Shown here: one piece after another, positions 1 to 12,800 of the stretch
Layout: the number at the start of each line of letters is the position of its first letter
Position numbering within the stretch: position 1 is the first letter of the stretch
Source: Magnolia sinica
Taxonomy: Eukaryota; Streptophyta; Magnoliopsida; Magnoliales; Magnoliaceae
Reading direction: 5' to 3'
NCBI RefSeq assembly: GCF_029962835.1
Contig: NC_080584.1
Span: 82,674,862-82,738,861, forward strand
DNA: 64,000 nt
The notes under the pieces: model-generated
The model's input: the letters and a program-made list of their open reading frames with translations, nothing else
Database searches by the model: none
What the model was told of the DNA's origin: nothing
Translations under genes and position numbers: made by a program

Positions 1-224
1 GTAGTTGAACAGTAGATCCCGGAAAGATTCATACCTTTCATCAGGAGACGCCATTGCATCAATGATCTGGCCAAAAAGATTACTGCAACCTCCTCATTAC
101 GTGGTGTACATGTCCAAAGTTTAAAATCGGTGTATCGGCTATCTTTTTGCTGACCATCGGCGATGTAGTTGGCCAATATGCCATTACGACAATTTTTCCG
201 ACTATAAACCCTGCTCATGTCGCC
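1..224. other. Unassigned edge sequence
   Basis: No coding or RNA feature is visible. The text contains short TATCGG/ATCGGCGATG words like those of the GATACG-type elements further along, so it may be the edge of such an element cut by the window. Confidence 0.3.
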
Positions 225-784
225 GGACGCGGATCAGCTACTGACAGGTTGAGTACCGAGACTGGCTATTGAAGTGACCTCATCAAGTTTTGTAGGTCAC
301 ACCATGATGTATGTTTTGTATCTACACCGTCCATCCATTTGGAGAGATCATATTAGGGCATGATCCAAAAAATGAATCAGATCCAAAGCTCGAGAGGACC
401 CCACCACAAAAAACAGTGGGGAGAGTGGTGCCCACCGTTAAAAAGTTCTAAGGGCTATGAAAATTTTCGATCAAGATAATATTTGTGTTTTCCCTTATTT
501 CATGTCTTCTTTAACACAAGAACCGGTGGGATTCTCAAATAAACATCATGGTAGACCTTAAGAAGGTTTCAACGGTGGGCGTCACTCTCATCACTGTTTT
601 CTGTGGTGGGATCCACCTCAGCCTTGGATCTGCGTCGTTCTTTGAATCATGCTCAAAAATGATCTCTCCAAATGTATGGACGGTGTTGATACAACACATA
701 CATCATGGTGGGGCCCACAAAAGTTGGTGATGTCACTCAGTGGCCAGTCTCGCTACTCAACCTGTCAATATCCAATCCTCGTCC
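225..784. mobile_element. Fold-back MITE, GGACGCGGAT type, copy 1
   Basis: The left end reads GGACGCGGATCAGCTACTGA and the right end is its approximate reverse complement (CTCAACCTGTCAATATCC, then CCTCGTCC). The inversion continues inward: the left half (CACCATGATGTATG, CCGTCCATCCATTTGG, AGATCCAAAGCTCGAG, AAACAGTGGGG) reappears reverse-complemented in the right half (CACTGTTTTCTGTGGTGGG, TGATCTCTCCAAATG, ACATACATCATGGTGGGG). The whole 560 bp is thus close to one hairpin with a short loop near 500. It has no coding capacity, and short ORFs inside it are by-products of the palindrome. Related copies lie at 31885-32425 and 56849-57387. No target duplication was identified. Confidence 0.8.
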
Positions 785-807
785 CATGTCACCCCGAATA
801 GGGAGGG

Positions 808-1430
808 AAGTGGATTGGCTGGTGTACCACACACTAGCTCCATAGCTGCTGTATTGATGCCAGCAAGTTCCGTGGGTCACATCATGAGGTATGTGTTATA
901 TCCAAACTTTCCATCTATTTTGCCAGCTGGCCTTAAAGCTTGAGCCGAAAAATAAGGTAGATCTAAAGATCAAGTGGACCACACTGCGAAAAAAAGTGGG
1001 AGATTGAATGTCTATCATTGAAACCCTTTCGGGGGTTACAGGAGTTTTTGGATCAATATGAAATTTGTTTTTCCTCTTTATTCAGGTATTTGCGACCTTA
1101 TGAACAGATTAGATCGAAAATAAATGTTATGGTGGGCCTATGAAGTTTTTAATGGTGAAAATCATTATCTCGGCTATTGTGTTTTGGTATGAAAATCATT
1201 TTCCCCGCTATTTTGTGTGTGGTCCATTTGAGCTTTGGATATGAATCATTTTTTGGCTAATGCCCTAAAATGATCTCAAAAAATGAATGAACGAACGATG
1301 TGGATATAATAAATACATCATCATGGGCCTTGTAACTTTAATCTCCTTTAAACCGTTTGTACAACTTGGAGCTCGAGGAGTGTCGGCGCTTGTCTTCGCA
1401 CGACACATATCTACACCAGCCAATCCGCTT
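808..1430. mobile_element. Fold-back MITE, GGATTGGCTGGTGTA type
   Basis: The left end GGATTGGCTGGTGTAC is matched by TACACCAGCCAATCC on the right. The interior carries the same arm words as the neighbouring element (TATCCAAACTTTCCATC, GATCAAGTGGACCACAC, TTGGATCAATATG), but the terminal sequence differs, so it belongs to the same interior family with other ends. It lies only 23 bp from the previous copy. Confidence 0.7.
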
Positions 1431-1692
1431 CTAAGATGGACAACCGTTCATCATGTTTTTTTTATTTTTATTTTTATTTTTAATATATATATATCTGGTT
1501 ATTAAGTCATCCTTTTCCCATTAAGGAGTGACTCACTTGATACTTTGAGTTATCGATCATGGGCCTGACTTGATGAACACAACCACTATCCCGTACACGT
1601 GCTTCATCAGCACATGTGTGGTGAGGCCCCCCTGCTAAAGAGTCGAAAGAAAAAAAAAGAAAAAAAAGAAAAAAAAAAGAGGTAAGGGTTAG

Positions 1693-2350
1693 GGCTGAAA
1701 GTTGGGCAGGTTCAACCTGATCGACCCGTGACCGACTCGACATTGGGTTGGGCTCAGGATGTGTTGGGTTTGGTCTCGAGCTTGGGTTATATAAACACTA
1801 ACCTAATAAAGGTTAGGTTGGGCTTGGGTTGAAGTCTCGGATTGCTCGACCCAGTTCAAACCCGATCATTGTATAAGTTATAAATGATAATTGAGTGCGA
1901 ATAGTATATGTTGAAGGCAATAGGAAATTCCAGTGCCAGGTCTTATTGGTCCACGCCATTTCCTATGACTCAAGCTAACAGGATATGCTATATTTCTCTC
2001 TCTCAAATAGATTGTGTACTACACAACATGACTTTTAAATGAATAGCCTTGTATTTTAGCTTGTTTGTTTGGAAAAAAAAATGAGGTTCTTTACCATAAT
2101 TAATTATATATATAATTAATAAAATTATAGGTATAAAAAATAAAACATACATTGAAATATAACAAACTAATGTAATAAGGAAAATATTATCATGCAACCA
2201 CCTGACCAACTTAATCAACCCGAGCTCACTTGGGTTGGACTTGGGTTGAGAATTCCCAACCTGAGGTTGGGCTGGGGTTAAGGCAGAGGAACCCTGGGTC
2301 GGGAGAGGGTTGAGCATCAAACCGACCCAACCCGCCCCACTTTCAGCCCA
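1693..2350. mobile_element. hAT-like MITE made of GGGTTGGG words
   Basis: The ends GGCTGAAAGTTGGGC and CCCCACTTTCAGCCC are inverted. Both subterminal zones are packed with GGTTGGGCT / CCCAACC words. The octamer AGGGTTAG occurs just outside each end (1685-1692 and 2351-2358), as expected for an 8-bp hAT target duplication, although one or two bases next to it are asymmetric. The AT-rich middle has no coding potential. Confidence 0.6.
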
Positions 2351-2358
2351 AGGGTTAG

Positions 2359-2814
2359 AACCCCCTCCTCACCGACGGGGGAAAAAAATGCAGAAGTCTC
2401 TGTATAATCTTTTCTTCGATGCTTGGCTCCCGATTCTCTACCGTCTCATACTCCTCCAATTTCCCGCTAAAATATCTGGAATTCGTTAATTTCTACCCGT
2501 TTATTTTCATCCAATATTTAAATTCTTCTGTATACGTTTCCTTTTTTTTTATTCCTCTTCGAAAATCCATAGTGCCTCCACGTGAATCATTAATTATCCA
2601 TCAAGCCTCGATCAAACATAGCATATTTCATAGGATTTTACAAATACGAAGCACGAGTTCGCGATTTCCTGCTCGACTCAATCCGGCCTGATTTCTCGCC
2701 GGAATCTCCGAGAAATCCCCACAGACACTCTCCAATCAGCGAAGAAAGAGGGAAATTGAAGAAAATAGCGTGAAAAATCATCGACGAAAGAAGGAAATCG
2801 TACTTACCTGTCGA
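2359..2814 (+). promoter_or_regulatory. Putative promoter and 5' leader of the ABC1K-like gene
   Basis: This is the space between the upstream MITE and the proposed start codon at 2815. A TATAATC stretch at about 2402 and a CCAAT word at about 2732 are visible. Transcription start cannot be fixed from sequence alone. The assignment rests mainly on position. Confidence 0.35.
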
Positions 2815-2855
2815 ATGGCCCACCTCCGCTCACCAATCTTCGCTACAGCCTACAG
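2815..2855 (+). CDS. ABC1K-like gene, exon 1 (proposed)
   Basis: ATG followed by 12 codons and two bases, then a donor AG|GTACTC. The split codon AG+G gives Arg when joined to 4209, keeping the frame of the long exon. The encoded MAHLRSPIFATAY has the basic, hydroxylated character of an organelle presequence. The choice rests on frame, donor quality and peptide character; an exon this short could be wrong. Confidence 0.65.
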
Positions 2856-3819
2856 GTACTCTCCGATTTCTCTCTCTTTTTTTTTTTCGAATTCATTTTT
2901 TTTTTTTTTTTTGATTCTCCACAACCCTACGTTGGCTTTTTATGGTCGTCGTGGGTTATTGGCTACAGTGGGATTCGTGAGTCCCCTGCAATCAACCCGT
3001 GAGCGTCTATGAGTGCGTCTGTTGATATCCGAAAATAATGGAGGAGGAAATCGTGCGATATCGACGATATCTGGATTTTGGGTTTTTCTTTTTTTTTTTT
3101 TTAATTATCTTCTGGGTGTTGTTGCGCGGTTTCGTCTTGCTGGGGGCAATAACGATAATATCAGCCGATGGTATCAATATTTCGAACACTGGAGGGGACT
3201 ACTGGGTTCCTAGGTTAGTGAATAGGATCAACGAATTTGTCATGTAAGCCCTGCGGGTCAATGGAACCACTGAATGGGCCACCCAACTGGATTTATGGTG
3301 TTTAAAGTTAATTGGACAGCTCTGGTGTCCCCTAATAATGGTTCAGCCAGTGTGTGGGATGATTTGCTTGGACCTGCTCTTGTATATCTGGATGATGGCT
3401 TGGATGCATCAATGTCTTTTATTTTTGATGAGATCGAGTCTCTTGCCTCGAGGATAGACATTTCGTTCGTCTAAGGAGAGGCGAGCCAGGTAGCTGATGT
3501 ATCGGTCAAGTAGGGTGTTAGTCAAGTGTGTATTTTTATCGGGAATTCCTTCCCTCTTCCTTAATACAGGCTCCTAATAATAAAATTAGTAATTTGTTTT
3601 ATTAAGAAGTCTATGAGTATTCGCTATATAAAGCATGATTGTCTATCATCGTGATCATCACACTCTTGTCCCATCTATTTCTGGTCAGCTTCACAGTTCC
3701 TGTTTTGCTAAAGATTTATGAGGACAAAAAAATAATCCTGATCCTGTTAATAAAAACTAAAGGCACTATCTTCAGTTAGTGAAGAGCCTATTTACATATG
3801 TTTGTATGCCTGTATCTTT

Positions 3820-3895
<76 letters not shown>

Positions 3896-6800
3896 TTTGT
3901 ATGCTCGTGAGTTAATTTTTATTTGAATGCTTCATGCTTTTATACATAGATACATGCATACATATATATTCGTTTCTATTTCTGTATATGCTATGACTAA
4001 CAGATGCAACACATATAATGACATAAATATCCAACATGTGTGTGCATCTGGTTTTGTATATCTAAAATATGCTTGAACTATTTAACCCAATGTAGTGTTA
4101 TATCTTTTATTCTGAAGAGATAATATCTTCTGTTAAATTACCCTCTGCATTCGTTGGAAATTTAGTTAATGATATTAAAATAAATTAACAATTTTCTTTG
4201 CATTTCAGGTTGTTGGCATTTGGAAACATTAGGAGAGTTGGGAATTTCTTTCTTGCAAGCCAAACATCTAACTTTTCAGTTGCAAGGGATCATGGGACAC
4301 TTGCTACATTCGGACTATCTTCCACCCTATGCAGACTATATTCACAATATAAGCTTCCTAGTAGAGGGACAGTATACAAAGCCAAGGAAAATCTTTGTAG
4401 GAGTAGCTATTCTACGAACTTTTCTGTCCTTTCAGCAAGCAATTCTATGACACATCATGCCCAAGTTGCTTGGAGAAGGCTTTCTCAGATATGTTCATAC
4501 AGTGGTCCAGCTTTTCCACCGATAAGTCGGATTGCATGTGCGGTTAGCTTGGCCTTCACCAGATCACACCTGGTTCCTAGTGTTTTTGCCTTCATTCTAG
4601 GAGAGGTAGCCTGGACTCAGAGGACCTGGGCAGATGCAGAACCCTTCCCATCCCAGAATACACTATACACTCGAGCACAAGACGGGCACATTTATTTCAC
4701 TTCGTTATTTTTTTCATTTCTGGAGGGCTTTATTTTGTTTGTAAGAGCAATCTATTTGATGATTTTATTTTCTCCTACCTTAGCAATGGCTCCGTTCGCA
4801 GATTCTTTTGGTGTTCAGTTCAGGAAATTGTGGCTTCATCTGGTCCATCTTACTCTGGAAAGAGCTGGTCCAGCATTCATAAAATGGGGCCAATGGGCAG
4901 CTACTCGACCAGATCTCTTTCCTAGAGATCTATGCACTGAGCTGGCCAACCTGCACAGCAAAGCACCAGCACACAGCTTTGCATACACTAGAAAGACAAT
5001 TGAGAAAGCATTTGGTCGCAAGCTTTCCGAAATTTTTGAAGATTTTGAGGAGGCACCCGTAGCATCTGGAAGTGTTGCACAAGTGCATCGGGCTTCTTTG
5101 AGATTTCGATACCCAGGTCAACAGGTCAAGCCCATTTTAGTTGCAGTAAAAGTTAGGCATCCGGGTGTTGGTGAATCAATTAGGAGGGATTTCACAATTA
5201 TTAATTTGTTTGCCAGAGTTTCATTGTTCATCCCGACATTGAAGTGGTTGAGACTGGATGAAAGTTTACAGCAGTTTGCTGTTTTCATGATGTCTCAAGT
5301 TGATCTCGCGAGGGAAGCTGCCCATTTGAGTCGTTTCATTTATAATTTCCGCAGATGGAAGGATGTATCCTTTCCGAAGCCTCTATATCCGCTTGTGCAT
5401 CCTGCTGTTTTGGTTGAGACATATGAGCAAGGAGAAAGTGTTTCGCACTACGTTGATGAGCTTGAGGGGAATGCTCGAGTTAAGCGTGCTCTTGCTCATA
5501 TTGGGACTCATGCACTCCTGAAGATGCTTCTGGTATGCTCTCTACTTTGTCATTCCTTTATAAAAGACAAACTCTAGCAATTGCATGGATTTCATGAGCT
5601 TAAAAAATCATAACTAATAATCCTGCATGATTATCAGATCAAGTTATCTAATGAACCAGTCTATATGCCAATGAAAAAGAAGTGCCAAGAATAAACTTGA
5701 ATTCAGTTAAAGCGAAGCACTTGATGTGGACTAAGAGTTACCATTCTAATGTCAAACCATCAAGTCTATGTTCTCTCATCTTATTACCTTTTGGGGCTGC
5801 TCCTTAGTTCCCTAAAATGTGTTCATTTCAATTATATCCATCCTCTTGTTGTCCATCCATCTCAACATCCTCATTCATGTGCACTTATTCTATGAACATG
5901 TTGTTCCTTGTCCACCTACCTAGCATTCTCTCCCATAAAGCACTAATGGGAACCTTGGGCAATGCATGAGAGAAAAAAGACAACGAGAGAGAGATGATCT
6001 GTTCTATGTGAGCAATGGCCCTTTTTCTTTTTTCTTTTTTCCTGAAAGATATGTGATCAACGGCCTTTAAAGAAATGGTATATAAAAATGGGTTAACCCT
6101 CTATATATGGTGGGAAAGTGATCCCCAGGATTGCTTTTGTAAGTGTGATTTGGAACATAGGCCATCCATGATATGACCAGCTAAATAGACGATTTGATTT
6201 ATGAATCAAGCCAAAGACTTCTCATGAACTTGATGTAATGTTTATCAAATGTTTTCCACATTCCAAAGGACCAATGAAGATGTGCAACTTAGACATTTCA
6301 GCTCATATACTTTCAAGAAGACAACAGTGAGAAATGTATGACTCTACATACCTCACTGGTCAGAGGGTGAGCTTTTCTTATTTTTTCATGCAAGAGAAGT
6401 AAAAATGAAGAGAGATGGTGGTTAAGGGATGGATGAGACATGGAGTATCAGGTCATGGTTTTTGCTGGGAGAGAGGTGGGTAACGTCGATAGGTGTTTGT
6501 GTGTGTGTGGAGAGAGGGAGGGTCCACAAAGTTTGGTTGTTACATGCTCTTCCTATATGCATCCTTAAAAAACTCAAAAAGAGGGAGGGAGGGAGGGATC
6601 CAAAAACTTCAAAAAGGAAAGATCAAACTGAGAGGGCTGCCATGCAGGCAACTCCTTTCCAAAAAGCAAGTTCTTTTCTTGTATTAGATGGCCAGTCAGA
6701 TGCCTTTGATTCATTGAGTGGATTTCATCCAAACATCATGGTGAGGCCCACACAACTTGTCACTACCTTGGCTTATGGAAGTGTCAGTGCTCCTGGATCA

Positions 6801-9800
6801 TTCTCCTATGGTTTTAGAACTTGAAAACTTCACTCTTGAGTTGAGTAACTCAGTCGCATTTTTTCAAGTCTTAAACACCAAAACTTGGCAGTATTTAATA
6901 TGTCAAATTATACATAGGTAGGGTCTTTGCGAGCTGAGTTTTATTGAGTTCTCAACCACAGACACATGCATATTTTGCCAGTTTCACTGGTGAAAGTCAT
7001 TTTGCTCCTTGAGTTCTCAATCCCAGACACATGCATATCTCTTACGATAGACAATTTGCAATGCAGGGGCATGATCGTGCCTAATGTTTGTATTCTATGT
7101 ATGGGCAACTAGGAATCCATTAGCCATATATTCCACAATCACCCTTTCGTTTTAGCTATTTGGTCTTCCATTCTCTTCAAATTCCAAATTGCTTGGGTCA
7201 TGCTCAGTTCTGTGCCTGGCTTGCTGTCCTCCTGGCACGGTACTGGAAGGAGTAGTGATTTGAAAGCTATATTGCGATTGGCAGCCTTAGCTACTCTTTG
7301 GGAGATCTGGAAAGAAAGGAACAACGGGACTTTCAACAACCTTTCTGCCTCCACTTCCATAGTCTTGGGGTTATTTTATTTATTTATTAAATTTTAAAAA
7401 AGACAATGGGTTATTTTTAAAAGAGGCAAAAGAAAACAGAGACGACAAGAATGCAAAACGGGCGCACCAAGAAGGCGACCCAATTATATCCTGAGAAAAA
7501 GAAGATTACACCCTTTAAGCTTAGGCACGCAAGAAGCCCATTCAACTACGAGAGATATAGCCTCTTGCGAGGTTCCCTCTGTCGATTTCCTTTCATTTTT
7601 GAAGCACCTTGTGTTTCTTTCCTCCCAAACAGCTGCAAATCACGTGCAAGGTCTCCACATCAATTTCCTTGACTTTGTAGTGCCTGCACTGTGCCAAGCT
7701 AGCAAAAGCTCTCCAACTTACATTGGGAAAGACCAAAACATTTGAAAATGCCCCAGAATATCGGCTCAGATTTTCCCCACAAAGGGACAGTGAATGAATA
7801 GATGGTCGGCAATTTCCTCATCACCCATCCAAAGAAGACAAACATTTGGGAGAATCATTGACCTTTTATGGAGATTATCAATAGTTAAGACTTTCCTCCT
7901 ACCAACTAGCCATCCAAAAGTGGCTATCTTAGGGTGCACGTTGTAGTGCCAAAGAAATTTGGTGTGACACACCACTTCTTGGTAATCGGTAGCCGGATGA
8001 GGGAGTAAAAGGAGTGGACTATGAAGGATCTGGACATATCTGCCTTCCAAGGCATCTTATCCGCATCGGAGGAAGCTGGGAAGCAAATGGACAATGAATG
8101 AATAGAGATTATCAATAGCTAAGACTTTTTTCCTACCAACTAGCCATCTGAAAGTGGCCATCTTAGGCTGCATGTTATAGCGCCAAAGAAATTTGGTGTG
8201 GCACACTTTTACAGAGATTATCAATAGTTAAGACATTTTTACCTATCAACTAGTCATCTGAAAGTGGCTATCTTTGGGGGCACGCTGTAGTGCCAAAGAA
8301 ATTTGGTGTAACACAGCTTCTTGGTAATCAGTAGCCAGATGAGGGAGTAAAAGGAGTGGACTGTGAAGGATCCAGACATATCTGCCTTCCAAGGCATCTT
8401 ATCTGCATCGAAGGAAGCTGGGAAGCAAAGGTGAACGCAGTCCAAAAGCACCACATATTCAGCAACTTCTTCATCGTGGAGGAATCTCCTGCAAGTGGGT
8501 TCCCAAATAATCGTTTCTTCAGAGTGAAAGAAGCAATTGGCCACCATCGTACATGGTCCAGGGCTTAACAATGGATCCTTTGGAAGTCAACAAAGAGGGG
8601 GGAGCTCCCCACCCCAATATCGTCCCAAAACCATATCCTCTCACCTTTGCCCAAAGAATCTTGGAGTTAATTGTTCGGGATATCATAAATTGGACTTCCA
8701 ACCTCAACCTCGATGATAGATTGGCGCTTTCCATGGATATGAATATCGGTATCGTATCGGCCAAATATGACTGTATTGTATCCGTATTGGCATGAGCCCA
8801 TACACGATACAAGGTTGTATCGGTTTGATACGAAAAAATTGACCCGTATCGGCTGATATGCCCGATACATACGGGGGACTCGATAAAGGCTGATACGCCT
8901 ATAAAAGCCCAATTTTGATTTTTTGTTTTTCTCAAAATTTCACACGTCTTCTTCTTTTTTCATTTAAACCATGGAAGAAGCTTAAAAACTTATTTTAGGC
9001 TAGATCTAGACCTATTTTAGGATCAAAACAAATGATTTGAATGAGATTTGATAAATCAAAGCAAAATGGGCCATTATGGGAAAAATCGGAAAGAATGGTA
9101 AACCCTCTCTTTCTTTTTTATATTTTTATCTTCCTTTTGTTGTATTTCAATATAATGGCCCATTGTTCACTAAATCATGCTTGTTTTTTGTTTAATTAGG
9201 GCCCATTTAGTTAACCTTCAACAAGTCAAATCAACAGAAAACATTCTCATCAAAGAATGATCTGATACACCATTGAATACATGGTAAAAAAAAGAGGATA
9301 GATTCTTGGATATCTCATTTTCCCTATTTTTCTAATATTTTTCCATATTATTTTTCTTTTTAAAAAAATTCTAACTGATATGGCCCCGATATTGATATGT
9401 GACACCGTATCGTATCATTTTTCCGCCGGGCCGATACGCTGACTGAAACCGTTATTCATAACCAGCTTTCTCGTATGCTATATTAGCTGTGCTCTCGCTC
9501 CCTCTTGGATCTCTTGGGGAGCCCTTGTTTTGAGTTGTATAGTTCTAGGTTTAGTTTATTATGTAGTTTTCTTGCTTTTCTTAGTTTTGTTGTTTTGATT
9601 TGTATAGTTCTTAGTTTTGTTTGGCTTTTCTTTCTTGTTTTGTGTTTGTTCTGCGTTGCCTTTGGCTCCCTCTCTAATACATTCAACCTTCAACAACAAA
9701 AAATAAAATAAAATCGTTTCACTCCCCATCATTACCTTTTTGAACAAACCTTTGTTTCTTGCATTTTCCTATGTAGTATAGGCCTATGACACACAGATCA

Positions 9801-12800
9801 TGGTTCTAAATGTCATTCAATAAGATATATTGCTCATATAAAATGGTTATTCCACTAAACATTTTAATGCAATTTTGTATTTATTGCTGAGAAGGCACTA
9901 AATTGGTCAAAATAAATAATATGTTGTGCTTTGAGAACAAGAACTTGGAACCCATAGTTTGCATCTTATAAGCAAAGTGGTGCTCATGTCACATGCATTG
10001 GTCTCTGTGCTGTGTTATATCTGGGTATCATGCGATGGGGGTAAGCTGCAGACTTGAAACCGTTGCCAATTCTTGCCAGTTGTGTTGCTGTGCTGTTCAT
10101 GTAAAAAAAAAAAATTAAATCAAACAGGAGTAATTCAAGCTATTATTTTTGCAAAAATGTCTTCTGAGACATCATTACTTTTCAGGTGGACAATTTTGTT
10201 CATGCGGACATGCATCCCGGGAATATCCTTGTCCGTGTACCTCAGGCCAAGTCTTCACGCAAAGGACTGTTTAAATCCAGGCCTCATGTCATTTTCATTG
10301 ATGTCGGCATGACGGCTGAGCTTTCTAAGAGTGATCGTGTGAATTTGCTGGAGTTCTTTAAAGCTGTTGCTGTTAGGGACGGTCGCACTGCTGCACAATG
10401 CACTCTAAGATTATCGAAGCAACAGAACTGCCCAAATCCAGAGGCCTTCATAGAGGTAATATATTAACCTTATCTTGGTAGAGAAGCACTTTCGAAGCCA
10501 TTCATTGGTCATAACTTCGAGATAATGTTTTTGCTATTGATGAATTTCTGCTTGCATGCTTCTATTATGCTAGGTATTGAGCAACTTTTTATTATTATTG
10601 TATATTCACTAAATCCATGGTTTCTGCGCTTGGTAAATTTCTGTTGTTAAATTCTCATGTAGTTGATTATTACTCTGTTAATGACACACTGTATATCCTT
10701 GGCATGGTATTCCATAACAGTAATGGTGGCTGTAATGGCCACCGCTGTTACTGTTACGATACAGGCCGTAAAGGCCTTTACTGCCCTTCTTTTCTGGAAA
10801 AAAAAAAAAACCCTGTTTCAGCCCTGTAACTGACCATTACAGGGCATTTTTCTATAATGTCCATTACGACCCCTTTATGCGTAACGGTTACCACTGTTAC
10901 CGTTATGTAACCATGTTTGAAGACCTTGATCCTTGCTTCATTACTTGTGTGTGTGTGTGTGTGTGTTTTATTTTATTTTTTTATTTTTTAATTTTTTTTA
11001 TTTTTATAACTTTCTCAAGCATGGCTCTGCAGATGGTCTCTACAAAGGCATATGTACCAGGTTTTTGAAATCATTTGTGCGACATTGAATGTCTTTGAAT
11101 TTAGTAGTCCATTTTAAGTTTGTGAAGGAAGCTCTCAGGTGATTGGAAACTCCAATAATCAAGATAGGCATAGAAAGAACTAGAACAGACCGATAATGGG
11201 TTGCTATTGTCATTATTCTTCTTTGCCATTTTGCCACCCCCAACCTCACAAAGAGAAACAGAAAAGTAAAAAAAATAAAATCTAAGCGACAGACTGGGAA
11301 AACCATAGGAGGCTGCTATGGCTATGTCCAGGCTACTCAGTTTTAGCCCATATTGTTTGCGTGTTGTGCCCTTCACAACTATGGCTAGGCTTCTGTCAGA
11401 AATGTGATTGCTTTGTGCGGTAACTCCTGTATATGATAATTTAGACTGCAGAAGTGTATGATTGTCAGTAAGGCAGAAGCTCTGTATTCTGATCATGCAG
11501 AACCAGTGACTGCAATTTCATTAAGGTATAGATTATTGTTGGATCTCTTAATGTAGGAGGGTCTTTGGCCACTCGCATTCTGTAACTGTATGTTTCAGTT
11601 GAGAACAGGCCAGTGGTGTCCAACCACAAACTGTTGTACTCTCCTTAGAACAGAGAGTTGCAGTATTTGAGTTAAAAGTTATACAAACTTAAATTTCTAA
11701 TATTGATGTATTATACTTATGTGCTTTGTTCATCAGAATATTTCTTCTAAAATGTACATTTCTATGAGTTCTGCTAGGCCTGCCCTCACCCCTACATGTG
11801 GCCAGATAGTCCAATCTGGCACATGCACGGGACATAAGAGCAGGTGTCAGGTGGGGCCAGTGTCAATGACCTGATCCAAAAATTAGGGAGGCCACATTTT
11901 GATGTTGCCCACATCAGCAACTTTTTAAATCACCAGTAGGTTTCATAATCCTGTGTACTTTTATAGCTCTGCTTGTTTCTACTTTGCGTTCAATTTTCAG
12001 ACTTGTCTGTGCTAACATTTTCTTACATCTCTTCCCAGTTTTTTTTTTTTTTCTTTAATCAGACCACGGCATCTTGATATTTGTCTTTTACTGGTTTGAC
12101 AATAGGAAGTTGGGAGGTCATTTGATTTCTGGGGTACCCCAGATGGTGATTTTGTCCATCCTGCTGAATGCATGCAGCAATTGCTAGAGCAAGTTCGGCG
12201 GCATAAAGTCAATATTGATGGCAATGTTTGCACTGTGATGGTGACCACTTTGGTTCTCGAGGTAATGCCTTACATCATTTGGATGTGCATAGCTTAGACT
12301 CAGTATGACACACACCTGTAATCTGTAAGCATACATCTATGTACATGTTGGTTATTGCATTGTGATATACTCAACCTGACTTTTCAGTTTGTACAAGTTG
12401 CTTATTGTCCTGTGATCCAGACCGGTGGTCTTGGGCCATACCATTTGATATACTATTAAAGGGAAATTTCCTTGACAGGGCAAAATTGGCAGGAATAACC
12501 GGTTTTTTTTGTAATAATAGTGGGTTAGCCTTGGAGGTGTTTAGGAGGGCAAAATTAGACAGTAATGGATTGGGCCTCTAATAGTGAGTGCCCTCTTTCA
12601 TCTGTTTCTTAGGCTGTCTTGTAGTGCTCTGGCTGTTTTGGCCCATTTCTAATAAATAGGTACCTTTCAAAAAAAAAAATTTCATTGATAGTGGACGGCC
12701 CGATGGGTGGGCCCGCAAGATCCGACGGTCTACATGATTTCGGGACCTTTGCAAAAGCCGAAGACGTACGATGCACATCCAGTCGTCTGCCTAACCGCTA

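Noticed and set aside
6429-6824. 131-codon open frame in intron 2
   Set aside because: Low-complexity, includes GGGAGGGAGGGAGGG and a T-run, no motif, and lies within an intron of an intact gene on the same strand.
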